62,014 nt of DNA. It comes from an uncultured Clostridia bacterium (GTDB lineage: Bacteria; Bacillota; Clostridia; Peptostreptococcales; Anaerovoracaceae). Both the position numbers and the translations under genes were made by a program. The stretch lies in the NCBI GenBank assembly GCA_945830395.1, contig CALZYE010000010.1, positions 1-62,014 on the forward strand. The letters are read 5' to 3'. Shown piece by piece: positions 53,787 through 62,014 of the stretch; the first letter of the stretch is position 1, and each line of letters opens with the position of its first letter. Below the pieces are notes generated by a model. That model was not told where the DNA came from. It did not search any database and was given only the letters and a program-made list of their open reading frames with translations.

Positions 53787-55001
53787 ATGAACAAAGAATT
53801 TATCGATGCTATGGAGGCTTTAGAAAAGGAAAAAAATATTTCTAAAGATGTTTTGTTGGAAACCATAGAATCAGCGCTGGTGTCAGCCTATAAGAAGAAT
53901 TACGGCACAGCGGAAAATGTTAGGGTTTCAATCGATCCTGTTACAGGCGACATTGCGGTCTTAATGAGAAAAGACATTGTTTCTGATGAAGAGTATTTTG
54001 ACAATATGACTCAGATGACACTGGAAGAAGCTCATGAAATCGACGCAAGGTATGAGATTGGCGATGCCATTGAATTTGCAGTCGCACCCAGGGAGTTTGG
54101 AAGAATTGCCGCGCAAACTGCAAAGCAGGTGGTTATTCAGAGAATAAGAGAGGCGGAGAGAACGATGGTTTATGACCAGTTCGTTACAAGGCAGGGCGAA
54201 ATTATGACAGGAGTCGTTCAGAGAAAAAGCGGAAATACCATGTTTGTTACGGTGGGAGGTGCCGAAGGAATTTTGCCTGCCAGTGAGCAGGTGCCGGGGG
54301 AAAGATTCAATGTTCATGACAGACTGAAGGTTTACATTATGGATGTGAAAAAATCCACCAAGGGACCTCAGGTATTCTTATCAAGATCTCATCCGGGGCT
54401 TGTGAAGATGCTGTTTGAACTTGAGATACCTGAGATTCAGGACGGAACGGTTGAAGTGAAGGGGATTGCCAGAGAGGCAGGCTCCAGAACTAAAATGGCA
54501 GTGTATGCAGAGGATGAGAATGTGGATCCGGTAGGAGCATGCGTAGGACCGAGAGGAACCAGAGTACAGAACATAGTTGATGAACTTAGCGGGGAAAAAA
54601 TCGATATTATCTCATGGAGCGAGGATCCGGCAGAGCTTATAAGCAATGTACTGAGTCCTTCAACAGTTGAAGAAGTAATTGTAGAGGACTATGAAGAAAA
54701 GATTGCAACTGTCGTAGTTCCTGATTATCAACTTTCACTTGCTATAGGAAAGCAGGGACAGAATGTTCGCTTGGCGGCGAAGGTCAGCGGATGGAAAATA
54801 GACATTAAGAGCAACAGCCAGTTCTATAGTGAAGAGGATGAAAATGAGATCGCAGATATGGATGAATCTTCGGAAGATGGCTTATGCTATGATGACGACA
54901 ATTTGGCAGAAGATGTGGCAGAGGCTGCAGAAACCGTTATTGGAGCAGCAGCTTCTGAAGATGCTGCGGAGGAGGAAACTGTTGAGCAGACACAGGAGTA
55001 A
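53787..55001 (+). CDS. nusA: Transcription termination/antitermination factor NusA
   Basis: 404 residues: N-terminal RNA polymerase-binding domain, S1 domain (about 130-200) and two KH domains with VDPVGACVGPRGTRVQ and LAIGKQGQNVRLAAKVSGW. The last 55 residues are very acidic. It controls pausing, termination and antitermination. The last codons overlap the rnpM start. GGAGG precedes ATG 53787. Confidence 0.96.
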   Translation: MNKEFIDAMEALEKEKNISKDVLLETIESALVSAYKKNYGTAENVRVSIDPVTGDIAVLMRKDIVSDEEYFDNMTQMTLEEAHEIDARYEIGDAIEFAVAPREFGRIAAQTAKQVVIQRIREAERTMVYDQFVTRQGEIMTGVVQRKSGNTMFVTVGGAEGILPASEQVPGERFNVHDRLKVYIMDVKKSTKGPQVFLSRSHPGLVKMLFELEIPEIQDGTVEVKGIAREAGSRTKMAVYAEDENVDPVGACVGPRGTRVQNIVDELSGEKIDIISWSEDPAELISNVLSPSTVEEVIVEDYEEKIATVVVPDYQLSLAIGKQGQNVRLAAKVSGWKIDIKSNSQFYSEEDENEIADMDESSEDGLCYDDDNLAEDVAEAAETVIGAAASEDAAEEETVEQTQE

Positions 55002-55272
55002 TGCCACAGAACCCATGAGACGCTGCATAGGATGTATGGAATCCAAGGCTAAGTCGCAGATGTACAGAATTGCAATGAAGGACGGAAATCTCACATTTGA
55101 TGCAAACGGAAAAGAGCCGGGCAGAGGAGTGTATCTGTGCAAGAGTAAGGAATGTATAGAGACGGCGAGGAAGAAAAACGGATTACAGCGAGGGTTTAAG
55201 CGCAGCTTTTCAAAGGAGATAACGGAAGCAATTTTTAAGAGAGCCGATGAGGAAATTAGTAATGCTGAGTAG
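54982..55272 (+). CDS. rnpM: YlxR-family RNase P modulator RnpM
   Basis: 96 residues from a TTG start behind GGAGGAGG, overlapping the last 20 bases of nusA; the first ATG (55015) lacks a site. The family motif PMRRCIGCMESKAK, then GRGVYLCKSKECI and the C-terminal FKRSFSK, identify YlxR, recently described as RnpM, which binds RNase P RNA. Confidence 0.88.
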   Translation: MSRHRSNATEPMRRCIGCMESKAKSQMYRIAMKDGNLTFDANGKEPGRGVYLCKSKECIETARKKNGLQRGFKRSFSKEITEAIFKRADEEISNAE

Positions 55273-55594
55273 TAAGCTGTCGGGATATTTAGGTTTTGCC
55301 GCCAAGTCCAGAGGTTTGCAGACAGGATATAACACAAATTTACTGTTGATAGAGAAGAGAAGAGTTAAATTATTGATTGTAGCGGAAGACGCTTCTCAAA
55401 ATACGAAAAAAAAGATGACTCAAAAGTGTAAAGCCAATGAAACAGAGTATAGAATATTTGGAACTAAAGAAGATTTATCCAAGATTACAGGAAGATATGA
55501 AAGCAGTACTTTTGCAATCACGGATGATAACTTTTCCAAAGTGATTAAAGATGAAATTGACCGCATACAATCAGAAAGAGAGGTGTTCTTATGA
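55262..55594 (+). CDS. ylxQ: YlxQ, L7Ae/L30e-like RNA-binding protein
   Basis: 110 residues from ATG 55262, placed by the GAGG eight bases upstream; ATG 55247 is an alternative. It shows the L7Ae fold start SKLSGYLGFAAKSRGLQTGY and VKLLIVAEDASQNTKKK. It binds kink-turn-type RNA in other bacteria. It overlaps both neighbours by a few bases. Confidence 0.88.
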   Translation: MLSSKLSGYLGFAAKSRGLQTGYNTNLLLIEKRRVKLLIVAEDASQNTKKKMTQKCKANETEYRIFGTKEDLSKITGRYESSTFAITDDNFSKVIKDEIDRIQSEREVFL

Positions 55595-58440
55595 AGAAAA
55601 AGGTATACGAACTTGCAAAGGAAATGGGTATACAGAGCAAGGACCTTATCGCAAAAGCAGGCGCCCTTGGAATTGAAGTAAAAAGTCACATGAGTGCTTT
55701 AACCGATACAGAGGTTGATAAAATTAAGGGAATAAACAGCAATGCAGTAAAAAGCGGCGGAAGAAAGGCTCCTATCGGAAAGCCTGTCATTAACAATGAA
55801 TATCCGGCAAACAAGCCTAAACCGCCGGTCGGAAAACCTATTGTCGATGAATCTCTTTTTGCTAACCGCAATAAAGCAGAGAAAAATGAGAACGCAGACA
55901 TAAAGACCGGGAAAGAAGCAAAGAACGATGTGAAGTCTGCCAAGAAGAGTGAGCTTAAAAAAGATGTTAAGAAGACTGATGCAGAGCCTGAAAAGGCGGG
56001 GGGTTCCAAAGAAACCCAAAAGGCTGAAGCAAAGAAAGAAGAGCCTAAAACCGTAAGAAAACTTGCATCGGAGAAAGAGAGCATGCCGCGGATTAAAATC
56101 GTTGCAAGAGCTGAGGATGTAGTGCAGGAAGAAACCGCAAGGAAGGCCGCAAGAGCTGAAAAAGCAAGGAAAGAAGCTGAGAGAAAAGCAGAAGAAAAGA
56201 AATCTGAGCGCAAAAATTCCGGTGAACGCAGAGATGATAAGAGAAGCGGCAATCGCAGAAGTGAAAGCGGAAACGGTTCAAGAAACGACAGAGCCGACAG
56301 AAGCGGCAGCCGAAATGACAGAACCGGCAGAAACGCCGGAAGAGCCGGAGCAGAAGGCAGGGACAGTCGTAACCACAGAAACGATAAAAATGATCGCAGA
56401 AGAAATGACCGCGGAGAAGGCAGAGACTCCGGCAGAGAGGAACGCAGCGCAAACAGACCGCAGAGAAGTTCAGCGCCTCAGGGAAGAGGCGGCAGTGCAG
56501 CAGCTTCGGGCGCAGAGGGAAAGAGCGGAAGAAACAGAAGAGACGATCGCAGAAATCATGGAAAGAAGGAAGAACATAACAAATTCTCAAAGCTTGAGAG
56601 AAAATCTCTGGAGAAGAAAGAGAGAAAGAAGTATGTTAAGCCTAAGCAGGAAGCTCCTGTTGAAGTGGCGGAAGAAATCTTACCTGAGGGTACATTTAAG
56701 GTTGACCTTCCTATTACAGTTGCAGGCTTCTGTGAGCAAACTGAAATTTCAACATCAAAAGTCATTATGAGTTTGATGAAGCTTGGAATTATGGCTAATA
56801 TAAACCAGAACATTGACGAAGACACTATGATGGTACTTGCAGAGGAACTGGGTATAAATGTAATTGCCGGAACCGTTGAGGAAGAAATCGTAGAAGAAGG
56901 AATAGAGGATTTTGTTGACAGGGAGAAAGACCTTAAGGACAGACCGCCTGTAATTACGGTAATGGGTCATGTTGACCACGGTAAAACATCCCTTCTTGAT
57001 GCCATCAGATCGACAAATGTGACAGAGAGTGAGTCCGGTGGAATTACACAGCACATCGGTGCTTCCGAGGTTAGTGTTAACGGACAGAAGATTGTATTTT
57101 TGGATACTCCGGGGCATGAAGCCTTTACGGCAATGCGTGCTCGCGGCGCTCATGTTACAGATATTGCAGTTTTGGTAGTTGCAGCTGATGACAGTGTAAA
57201 ACCTCAAACCATTGAGTCCATAAGTCACGCAAAGGCTGCCGGAGTTCCTATAATTGTTGCGATTAACAAAATGGATAAGCCGGGAGCAAATCCTGACAGA
57301 GTTAAAAAGGATTTGGCTGACCATGAAGTCTTGGTTGAAGACTGGGGTGGAGAAGTTATATCCGTTCCGGTTTCGGCAAAGACAGGAGAAGGAATACAAA
57401 ACCTGTTAGAAATGATACTTCTTCAATCAGAGGTTATGGAACTGAAGGCAAATCCAAGCAGGCTGGCTCTGGGTTCGATTATAGAGGCACGACTTGATAA
57501 GGCAAAGGGGCCTGTTGCATCCCTTCTTGTGTTAAACGGGACTTTGCAGGCAGGTCAAAGTATAGTAGCCGGAACATGCTCCGGCAGAATACGATTGATG
57601 ACGGATTACAGAGGCAAGCAGATAAAGAAAGCCGGTCCTGCAACTGCTGTTGAAATCTTGGGATTAACAGATGTACCGCAGGCAGGAGACGAGTTTAACG
57701 CCGTTAGGGATGACAAAACCGCAAGAGAAATAGCAGGCAGAAGACAGGAAAAGCTTCGTGAAGAAGTTCTTGCAAAGAATTCCAGCATGACCCTCGATAA
57801 ACTTTTCAGCCAAATTCAGGATGGAGAAGTGAAAGAACTGAATATGATCATCAAAGGCGATGTTCAGGGTTCAGTGGGTGCGCTTATTTCATCTCTTGAA
57901 AAGCTGAACAACGATGATGTCAAGGTGAATGTGGTTCACTCAGGAGTCGGTACGGTAACCGAGTCGGATATAATGCTTGCTGAAACCTCCAATGCCATTA
58001 TAGTAGGCTTCAATGTGAGACCAAGCACTGCAATTTCAACTATGGCAAGTCAGCATGGTGTTGAGCTGCGTCTTTACAGAGTTATCTACGATGTAATTAA
58101 CGATGTTGAGGCTGCTATGCAGGGAATGTTGGACCCTGAATTTAGAGAGGAAGTTCTCGGTAAGGCACAGATTAGAAATACCTTTAAGGTTCCGGGAGTG
58201 GGAATCATAGGTGGCGCCTACATTACAGAGGGCAAGGTTGTGAGGAATCAGTTGATTCGTCTTGTGAGAGACGGAATCGTAATTCACGAAGGAAAGATTT
58301 CTTCACTGAAGCGTTTCAAAGACGACGCAAAGGAAGTTGCACAGGGTTATGAGTGCGGAATCGGCATCGAAGCTTATAACGACATCAAGGAAGATGATAT
58401 TATAGAATGCTTTGCAATGGTTGAAATTGAAAGGGCGTAA
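55591..58440 (+). CDS. infB: Translation initiation factor IF-2
   Basis: 949 residues. An N-terminal IF2_N domain (1-55), a second near 370-425, and between them a long low-complexity charged linker with many Asn, Arg, Asp and Gly (about 190-330). The GTPase carries GHVDHGKTSLLDA (about residue 463), DTPGHEAFTAMRARGA and NKMD. It brings fMet-tRNA to the 30S subunit. The start overlaps the ylxQ stop (ATGA). Confidence 0.97.
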   Translation: MKKKVYELAKEMGIQSKDLIAKAGALGIEVKSHMSALTDTEVDKIKGINSNAVKSGGRKAPIGKPVINNEYPANKPKPPVGKPIVDESLFANRNKAEKNENADIKTGKEAKNDVKSAKKSELKKDVKKTDAEPEKAGGSKETQKAEAKKEEPKTVRKLASEKESMPRIKIVARAEDVVQEETARKAARAEKARKEAERKAEEKKSERKNSGERRDDKRSGNRRSESGNGSRNDRADRSGSRNDRTGRNAGRAGAEGRDSRNHRNDKNDRRRNDRGEGRDSGREERSANRPQRSSAPQGRGGSAAASGAEGKSGRNRRDDRRNHGKKEEHNKFSKLERKSLEKKERKKYVKPKQEAPVEVAEEILPEGTFKVDLPITVAGFCEQTEISTSKVIMSLMKLGIMANINQNIDEDTMMVLAEELGINVIAGTVEEEIVEEGIEDFVDREKDLKDRPPVITVMGHVDHGKTSLLDAIRSTNVTESESGGITQHIGASEVSVNGQKIVFLDTPGHEAFTAMRARGAHVTDIAVLVVAADDSVKPQTIESISHAKAAGVPIIVAINKMDKPGANPDRVKKDLADHEVLVEDWGGEVISVPVSAKTGEGIQNLLEMILLQSEVMELKANPSRLALGSIIEARLDKAKGPVASLLVLNGTLQAGQSIVAGTCSGRIRLMTDYRGKQIKKAGPATAVEILGLTDVPQAGDEFNAVRDDKTAREIAGRRQEKLREEVLAKNSSMTLDKLFSQIQDGEVKELNMIIKGDVQGSVGALISSLEKLNNDDVKVNVVHSGVGTVTESDIMLAETSNAIIVGFNVRPSTAISTMASQHGVELRLYRVIYDVINDVEAAMQGMLDPEFREEVLGKAQIRNTFKVPGVGIIGGAYITEGKVVRNQLIRLVRDGIVIHEGKISSLKRFKDDAKEVAQGYECGIGIEAYNDIKEDDIIECFAMVEIERA

Positions 58441-58442
58441 TC

Positions 58443-58826
58443 ATGGGAAAAGGATATAGACAGGGCAGATTAGGTGAAGAAATTCGCAAGATAATCAGCC
58501 GGATGTTACTTAGAGATCTGAAAGATCCCAGATTCGACGGCAGAATGATAAGCGTTTCGGCAGTTGATGTGACAAGGGATAACAGCTATGCCACCTGTTA
58601 TATCACGGTTTTGGACATGGCGGGAAACGAGGAGAAAGCTGATATGCAGAAAAATGAAATCATTGACGGTTTCAATAATGCAAGGGGAATGATAAGAAAA
58701 GAAATCGGAAGCAAAATCAAACTTCGCCATGTTCCCGAGTTGATTTTCAAAATAGACGAGTCCCTTGAGTATGGCAGAAGAATAGACGAAGTGATTAGAA
58801 GTTTAGGAAAAGAAGATGAGCAATGA
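58443..58826 (+). CDS. rbfA: 30S ribosome-binding factor RbfA
   Basis: 127 residues, KH-like fold. Landmarks YRQGRLGEEIRKIISRMLL, LKDPRF, VTRDNSYATCYITVL and the C-terminal VPELIFKIDESLEYGRRID. It helps 16S rRNA maturation in the cold. It lies two bases after infB and overlaps the next gene. Confidence 0.95.
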   Translation: MGKGYRQGRLGEEIRKIISRMLLRDLKDPRFDGRMISVSAVDVTRDNSYATCYITVLDMAGNEEKADMQKNEIIDGFNNARGMIRKEIGSKIKLRHVPELIFKIDESLEYGRRIDEVIRSLGKEDEQ

Positions 58827-59793
58827 TAGCTTTAAGACAATTGGAAATGCATTGAAGGCGGCAAACTCAATTTTGATTTTCCCTCATGTGAACGGTGACG
58901 GTGATGCCATAGGCTCAGCCGTTGCCCTTTGCAGAGCCTTGAGAAAATCGGGAAAGACGGCATATATTCTGGTGGAAGATTCCATCCCGCAAAATCTTAA
59001 ATTTATCGCCTTGGACTATGCCACCTGCAATTTCCATGTTATTGCAGAGCCCGATGTTTGCATTTGTGTAGACTGCGGAGATTACTCCAGATTTCCGAAG
59101 AGAAAAGATAAATTTTTGTCCGGGAAGAAAACCATTTGCGTGGATCATCACGGAACTTCAAAACCGTTCTGCAATTACAATTACATAGATTCTGCCGCCG
59201 CAGCTACAGGCGAACTTATTTACAAGCTTTTGGCGGAGATGGATGCCCCTATGGATAAAGAAATAGGAGAAGCTCTGTTTACTGCCATCACAATGGATAC
59301 AGGAAATTTTCAGTATTCAAACACGACAAAAGAAACTCATGAGATAGTTGCAAAGCTTTACGAGCTTGGTATTGATGCCAATCGTATCAGCATAGAACTT
59401 TACGAAAGCATAAGTCCGGAAAAGATGAGACTGGAAAGCAAAATCCTGTCTAAGGTGCAGTTTTTCGGAAAGGGAAAACTTGCAATAGGCTTTGTTTCGC
59501 AGGATATGCTGAAAGAAACGGGAGCGAAATTGGAAGACGCCGAAGGTGTGGTTTCACAGATAAGGAGTATAAACGGCGTAGAGATAGCCGTATTAGTAAA
59601 AGAAAAGGAAGAACTTGTTTGCAGGGTCAGCCTTAGAGGTAAAAAATATGCAGATGTCTCAAAGATTGCAGAGTCGTTTCACGGCGGAGGACACAAGAAA
59701 GCTGCCGGCTGTACCGTTGAGATGTCGTTGAGCGATGCGATAAAAGCTATAGAAGAAAAGGCACTGGAGAGTTTATCCGAATATGCAAATTGA
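58816..59793 (+). CDS. nrnA: DHH/DHHA1 phosphoesterase, NrnA type
   Basis: 325 residues. Metal sites HVNGDGDAIGSAVAL, CVDCGD and VDHHGTSKPF belong to the DHH domain; the DHHA1 domain ends with GGGHKKAAGC. NrnA removes oligoribonucleotides and dephosphorylates pAp. It overlaps rbfA by eleven bases and truB by the same. Confidence 0.92.
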   Translation: MSNDSFKTIGNALKAANSILIFPHVNGDGDAIGSAVALCRALRKSGKTAYILVEDSIPQNLKFIALDYATCNFHVIAEPDVCICVDCGDYSRFPKRKDKFLSGKKTICVDHHGTSKPFCNYNYIDSAAAATGELIYKLLAEMDAPMDKEIGEALFTAITMDTGNFQYSNTTKETHEIVAKLYELGIDANRISIELYESISPEKMRLESKILSKVQFFGKGKLAIGFVSQDMLKETGAKLEDAEGVVSQIRSINGVEIAVLVKEKEELVCRVSLRGKKYADVSKIAESFHGGGHKKAAGCTVEMSLSDAIKAIEEKALESLSEYAN

Positions 59794-60763
59794 TGGAATA
59801 ATTATCGTTAATAAAGAACAGAACATGACCTCTCACGATGTGGTAGCCCGCATGAGAAGAATTTTAGGCACCAAGAAAATAGGGCATACAGGTACACTGG
59901 ACCCTATGGCAACAGGTGTCCTTCCTGTTTGTATAGGAAAAGCCACGAGAATTATCGAATATCTTGATACAGACTTTAAGACCTACAGATGCCGGATGAC
60001 CTTGGGTAAAGAAATGGACACTCAGGATGCTTGGGGGAAGGAACTTCGCAGAACATCCGAAGAGGAAATAAATAAGGTTGATGAGGAAAAGGTTGCAAAG
60101 GTTTTTTCTGAATTTACCGGAATCGTGAGTCAAAAACCTCCCATGTATTCTGCGCTGAAGATAAATGGAAAGAAGCTGTATGAATATGCGAGAGCCGGTG
60201 AAACGGTTGAAATAAAGAGCAGAAATATTTTTATAAAGAGCATTGCAATAGATTCCATGGAAATTGGCAAAGGCTACGAATCAAAAATATCCTTTACGGT
60301 AACATGCTCAAAAGGAACATACATAAGGGCGATTTGCCACGATATAGGGATGAAATTAGGCGTTTACGGATTTATGAATTCATTAGAACGCAGGGCAAGC
60401 GGTAAAGCCCGCATCGAAAATTCCATAAAGCTGGATGAAATTTCCGAGATGAGCCCGGCGGAAATAGAAAATAAGGTTATGAGACCTGATTCCTTAATCG
60501 ACTGCTTCGGAGAAATAGTCCTTAAGGATTTTGATATAAAGCGATTTACAAGCGGACTTTCAGTTTGGACAAGCAGCTGCAATATCGTAAAGGAACCGAG
60601 ATACAAGAAGGAAAGCTTCCCTCTGCCCATAAGAGAAGAATTTTCAAGAGCGTATGTTACTTACGGAGAAACAGGCGGTGTGAAAACTTTTCTCGGAATC
60701 GCCTTTATGGATGAGGATGGGAAGAATATCAAGGCGGACAAAGTTTTCTATCAAAGCAGGTGA
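59783..60763 (+). CDS. truB: tRNA pseudouridine(55) synthase TruB
   Basis: 326 residues. KIGHTGTLDPMATGVLPVCI holds the catalytic Asp; KPPMYSALKINGKKLYEYAR and KGTYIRAICHDIG are also typical. A C-terminal PUA-like region follows (about 240-326). It makes pseudouridine 55 in tRNA. It overlaps nrnA. Confidence 0.96.
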   Translation: MQIDGIIIVNKEQNMTSHDVVARMRRILGTKKIGHTGTLDPMATGVLPVCIGKATRIIEYLDTDFKTYRCRMTLGKEMDTQDAWGKELRRTSEEEINKVDEEKVAKVFSEFTGIVSQKPPMYSALKINGKKLYEYARAGETVEIKSRNIFIKSIAIDSMEIGKGYESKISFTVTCSKGTYIRAICHDIGMKLGVYGFMNSLERRASGKARIENSIKLDEISEMSPAEIENKVMRPDSLIDCFGEIVLKDFDIKRFTSGLSVWTSSCNIVKEPRYKKESFPLPIREEFSRAYVTYGETGGVKTFLGIAFMDEDGKNIKADKVFYQSR

Positions 60764-60819
60764 ATTAAGCTCCACATGTCTATAATTTAAGATGTTTGGC
60801 AGATTACGGAGGTATAAAG

Positions 60820-61758
60820 TTGGTTATATTTGAAAGTTTAGGCGATATTTACGGTCTGGAGGAAACTGCAGTTGCGCTTGGCAATTTTGACGGAGTTCAT
60901 CTCGGACATCAAAAATTGATAAAGGAAATGGTTGAATGCAGCAGGGCAAAAGACCTTAAGTCTCTGGTTTTTACCTTTTCAAATCATCCAAAGGATTTAC
61001 TTCCCGGTGCGGTTAAGGTGAAAAATATACTGTATCAAAATGAAAAGGCGGAAATTGTTCAGTCCTTAGGTGTGGACTATTTGGTCAATGTACCCTTTAC
61101 CGCCGAAATTATGAACATGGAGCCGAAGAACTTTATTGAAAAAATTCTTCTGAAAAAATTCAATATGAAAGCGGCATTTTGCGGATTTAACTACAGGTTT
61201 GGTCTGAAAGCGGCTGGAAATCCCCATGTATTGAGGGAATACGGCGAAAGATACAGCTTTACGGTGTCAGAAATGGAACCTTTTAAAATAAAGGATGAGG
61301 TTGTCAGTTCATCTCTGATAAGAACGCTTATAGCTTCGGGGCAGGTAGAAAGATGTAAGACATACATGGGAAGAAACTATGAGATAGGCGGAGATGTTGT
61401 AGTGGGCAACAGACTTGGAAGAAAACTGGGATTTCCCACTTCAAATCTGGTCATTGATGAGAGCATGGTGACTCCTCCAAACGGAGTTTATGTAACATAT
61501 GTTGATTATAACGGCAAGCGTTACCCCAGTGTTACAAATGTAGGAACCAAACCGACAATAGGAGAATATGACAAGAATGTTGAAACCCATATCTTTGATT
61601 TTGATAAAGAACTTTACGGAAAGAGAATAATCGTAGAATTTCTGAAGAAAACAAGAGATGAGGTTAAGTTTGACGACTTTGAAGACCTTTCGGCGCAGAT
61701 TATAAGAGACTGTAAAGAGGCAAAGGAATTTCACAGTAATTTGAGAAACAAAGATTGA
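60820..61758 (+). CDS. ribF: Bifunctional riboflavin kinase / FAD synthetase
   Basis: 312 residues from TTG 60820, placed by GGAGG at 60808-60812; an upstream TTG at 60796 has no site. FAD synthetase domain: ALGNFDGVHLGHQKLI, FCGFNYRFG and SSSLIRTLI. Riboflavin kinase domain (about 180-312): GRKLGFPTSNL, PPNGVYVTYV and VTNVGTKPT. It supplies the FMN and FAD needed by the flavoproteins of this genome. Confidence 0.95.
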   Translation: MVIFESLGDIYGLEETAVALGNFDGVHLGHQKLIKEMVECSRAKDLKSLVFTFSNHPKDLLPGAVKVKNILYQNEKAEIVQSLGVDYLVNVPFTAEIMNMEPKNFIEKILLKKFNMKAAFCGFNYRFGLKAAGNPHVLREYGERYSFTVSEMEPFKIKDEVVSSSLIRTLIASGQVERCKTYMGRNYEIGGDVVVGNRLGRKLGFPTSNLVIDESMVTPPNGVYVTYVDYNGKRYPSVTNVGTKPTIGEYDKNVETHIFDFDKELYGKRIIVEFLKKTRDEVKFDDFEDLSAQIIRDCKEAKEFHSNLRNKD

Positions 61759-61876
61759 AACAGGTGAGTTTCATATAACTGTATATGTTTATTCCATTAA
61801 AGAAATATTTAAAACTGATTATATAATTAAAAATGTGGATAAAAGTTTTGATGATAATTATTAAGCGATACTGTTG

Positions 61877-61908
61877 CTCCGGTTGAACCGACCGGAGATT
61901 TTTTATTT
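61877..61908 (+). terminator. Terminator after ribF
   Basis: CTCCGGT (61877-61883) pairs with ACCGGAG (61891-61897), loop TGAACCG, then ATTTTTTATTTT. It closes the rimP-ribF operon; rpsO often comes next in Firmicutes but is off the contig. Confidence 0.82.
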
Positions 61909-61967
61909 TAAGAAAGAGATTTATATAGGAACTATGTATTTTGCAAATGATATGATGGGTAAAACAG

Positions 61968-62014
61968 CTGTCTCTTATACACATCTCCGAGCCCACGAGA
62001 CCTCTCTACATCTC
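61968..62014. other. Illumina Nextera adapter and index (assembly artefact)
   Basis: From 61968 the bases match the Nextera transposon end CTGTCTCTTATACACATCT, then the i7-side CCGAGCCCACGAGAC, then CTCTCTAC, which is the i7 index known as N707, and finally ATCTC, the start of the P7 flow-cell sequence. None of this is genomic. Any reading frame entering it from the right is artefactual. Confidence 0.98.

Noticed and set aside
56222-56770. 182-codon frame inside infB
   Set aside because: It is a shadow of the repetitive charged linker of IF-2 in another frame.
61700-61996. 98-codon minus-strand frame at the right edge
   Set aside because: It starts inside the sequencing adapter (MGSEMCIRDS) and is an artefact.
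1-62014. CRISPR arrays, tRNA or rRNA genes, prophage or transposase genes
   Set aside because: No regularly spaced repeats, tRNA cloverleaf, rRNA segments, phage or transposase proteins were found.

Overview
The window looks like one end of a contig from a low-to-medium GC, Gram-positive, probably strictly anaerobic bacterium of the class Clostridia. The evidence is the rimP-nusA-rnpM-ylxQ-infB-rbfA-nrnA-truB-ribF order, strong GGAGG ribosome-binding sites, TTG and GTG starts, and large secreted surface proteins with basic tails. A peptostreptococcal or Anaerovoracaceae-like (Eubacterium-type) anaerobe is my guess, not something the sequence proves. No rRNA, tRNA, CRISPR array, prophage or transposase gene was seen. 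The last 47 bases are an Illumina Nextera adapter with its index, so the right edge is not genomic.

Region 1 (1-17.8 kb): after a short foldback (MITE-like) repeat comes a cobalamin riboswitch with its own terminator, then four very large exported proteins in tandem. They combine GLUG-type beta repeats, Ig/FN3-like modules, a transglutaminase-like lipoprotein and, in the last one, an alpha/alpha toroid followed by a DUF4430 domain. That is the domain order of human intrinsic factor and transcobalamin, so I read the cluster as a B12-regulated surface system for capturing corrinoids. Directly downstream, behind its own promoter, sit two FMN-binding exported proteins with four predicted flavinylation sites in total and a NapH-like polyferredoxin, a likely extracytoplasmic electron-transfer chain.

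Region 2 (17.8-28.7 kb): a convergent acyl-CoA synthetase, then a ten-gene aromatic amino acid operon: DAHP synthase, tyrA, aroA, aroC, two half-size chromate-family transporters, a pheA P-protein, a free chorismate mutase, a shikimate dehydrogenase-shikimate kinase fusion and type II dehydroquinase. Only dehydroquinate synthase (aroB) is missing from the set. The operon is preceded by a 29-residue leader ORF rich in Tyr and Phe codons, overlapping mutually exclusive RNA stems and an intrinsic terminator. This is a classic ribosome-mediated attenuator, unexpected in a Firmicute, where T-boxes usually do this job.

Region 3 (28.8-50.7 kb): an MMPL-type RND exporter with a heptad-repeat partner, an aminotransferase, panG-panB, two YibE/F membrane proteins, a homocysteine synthase, rmuC, a phosphoesterase, deoB-pdp, a VanX-like dipeptidase with a DUF819 membrane protein, an Ig-FMN_bind surface protein behind an operator-like palindrome, deoC, and panD-panC. 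Together panB, panG, panC and panD make a complete pantothenate route, and deoB, pdp and deoC make deoxynucleoside salvage.

Region 4 (51-61.8 kb): an exported GT80-type sialyltransferase-like protein, then the conserved translation and transcription operon rimP to ribF with tightly overlapping genes.
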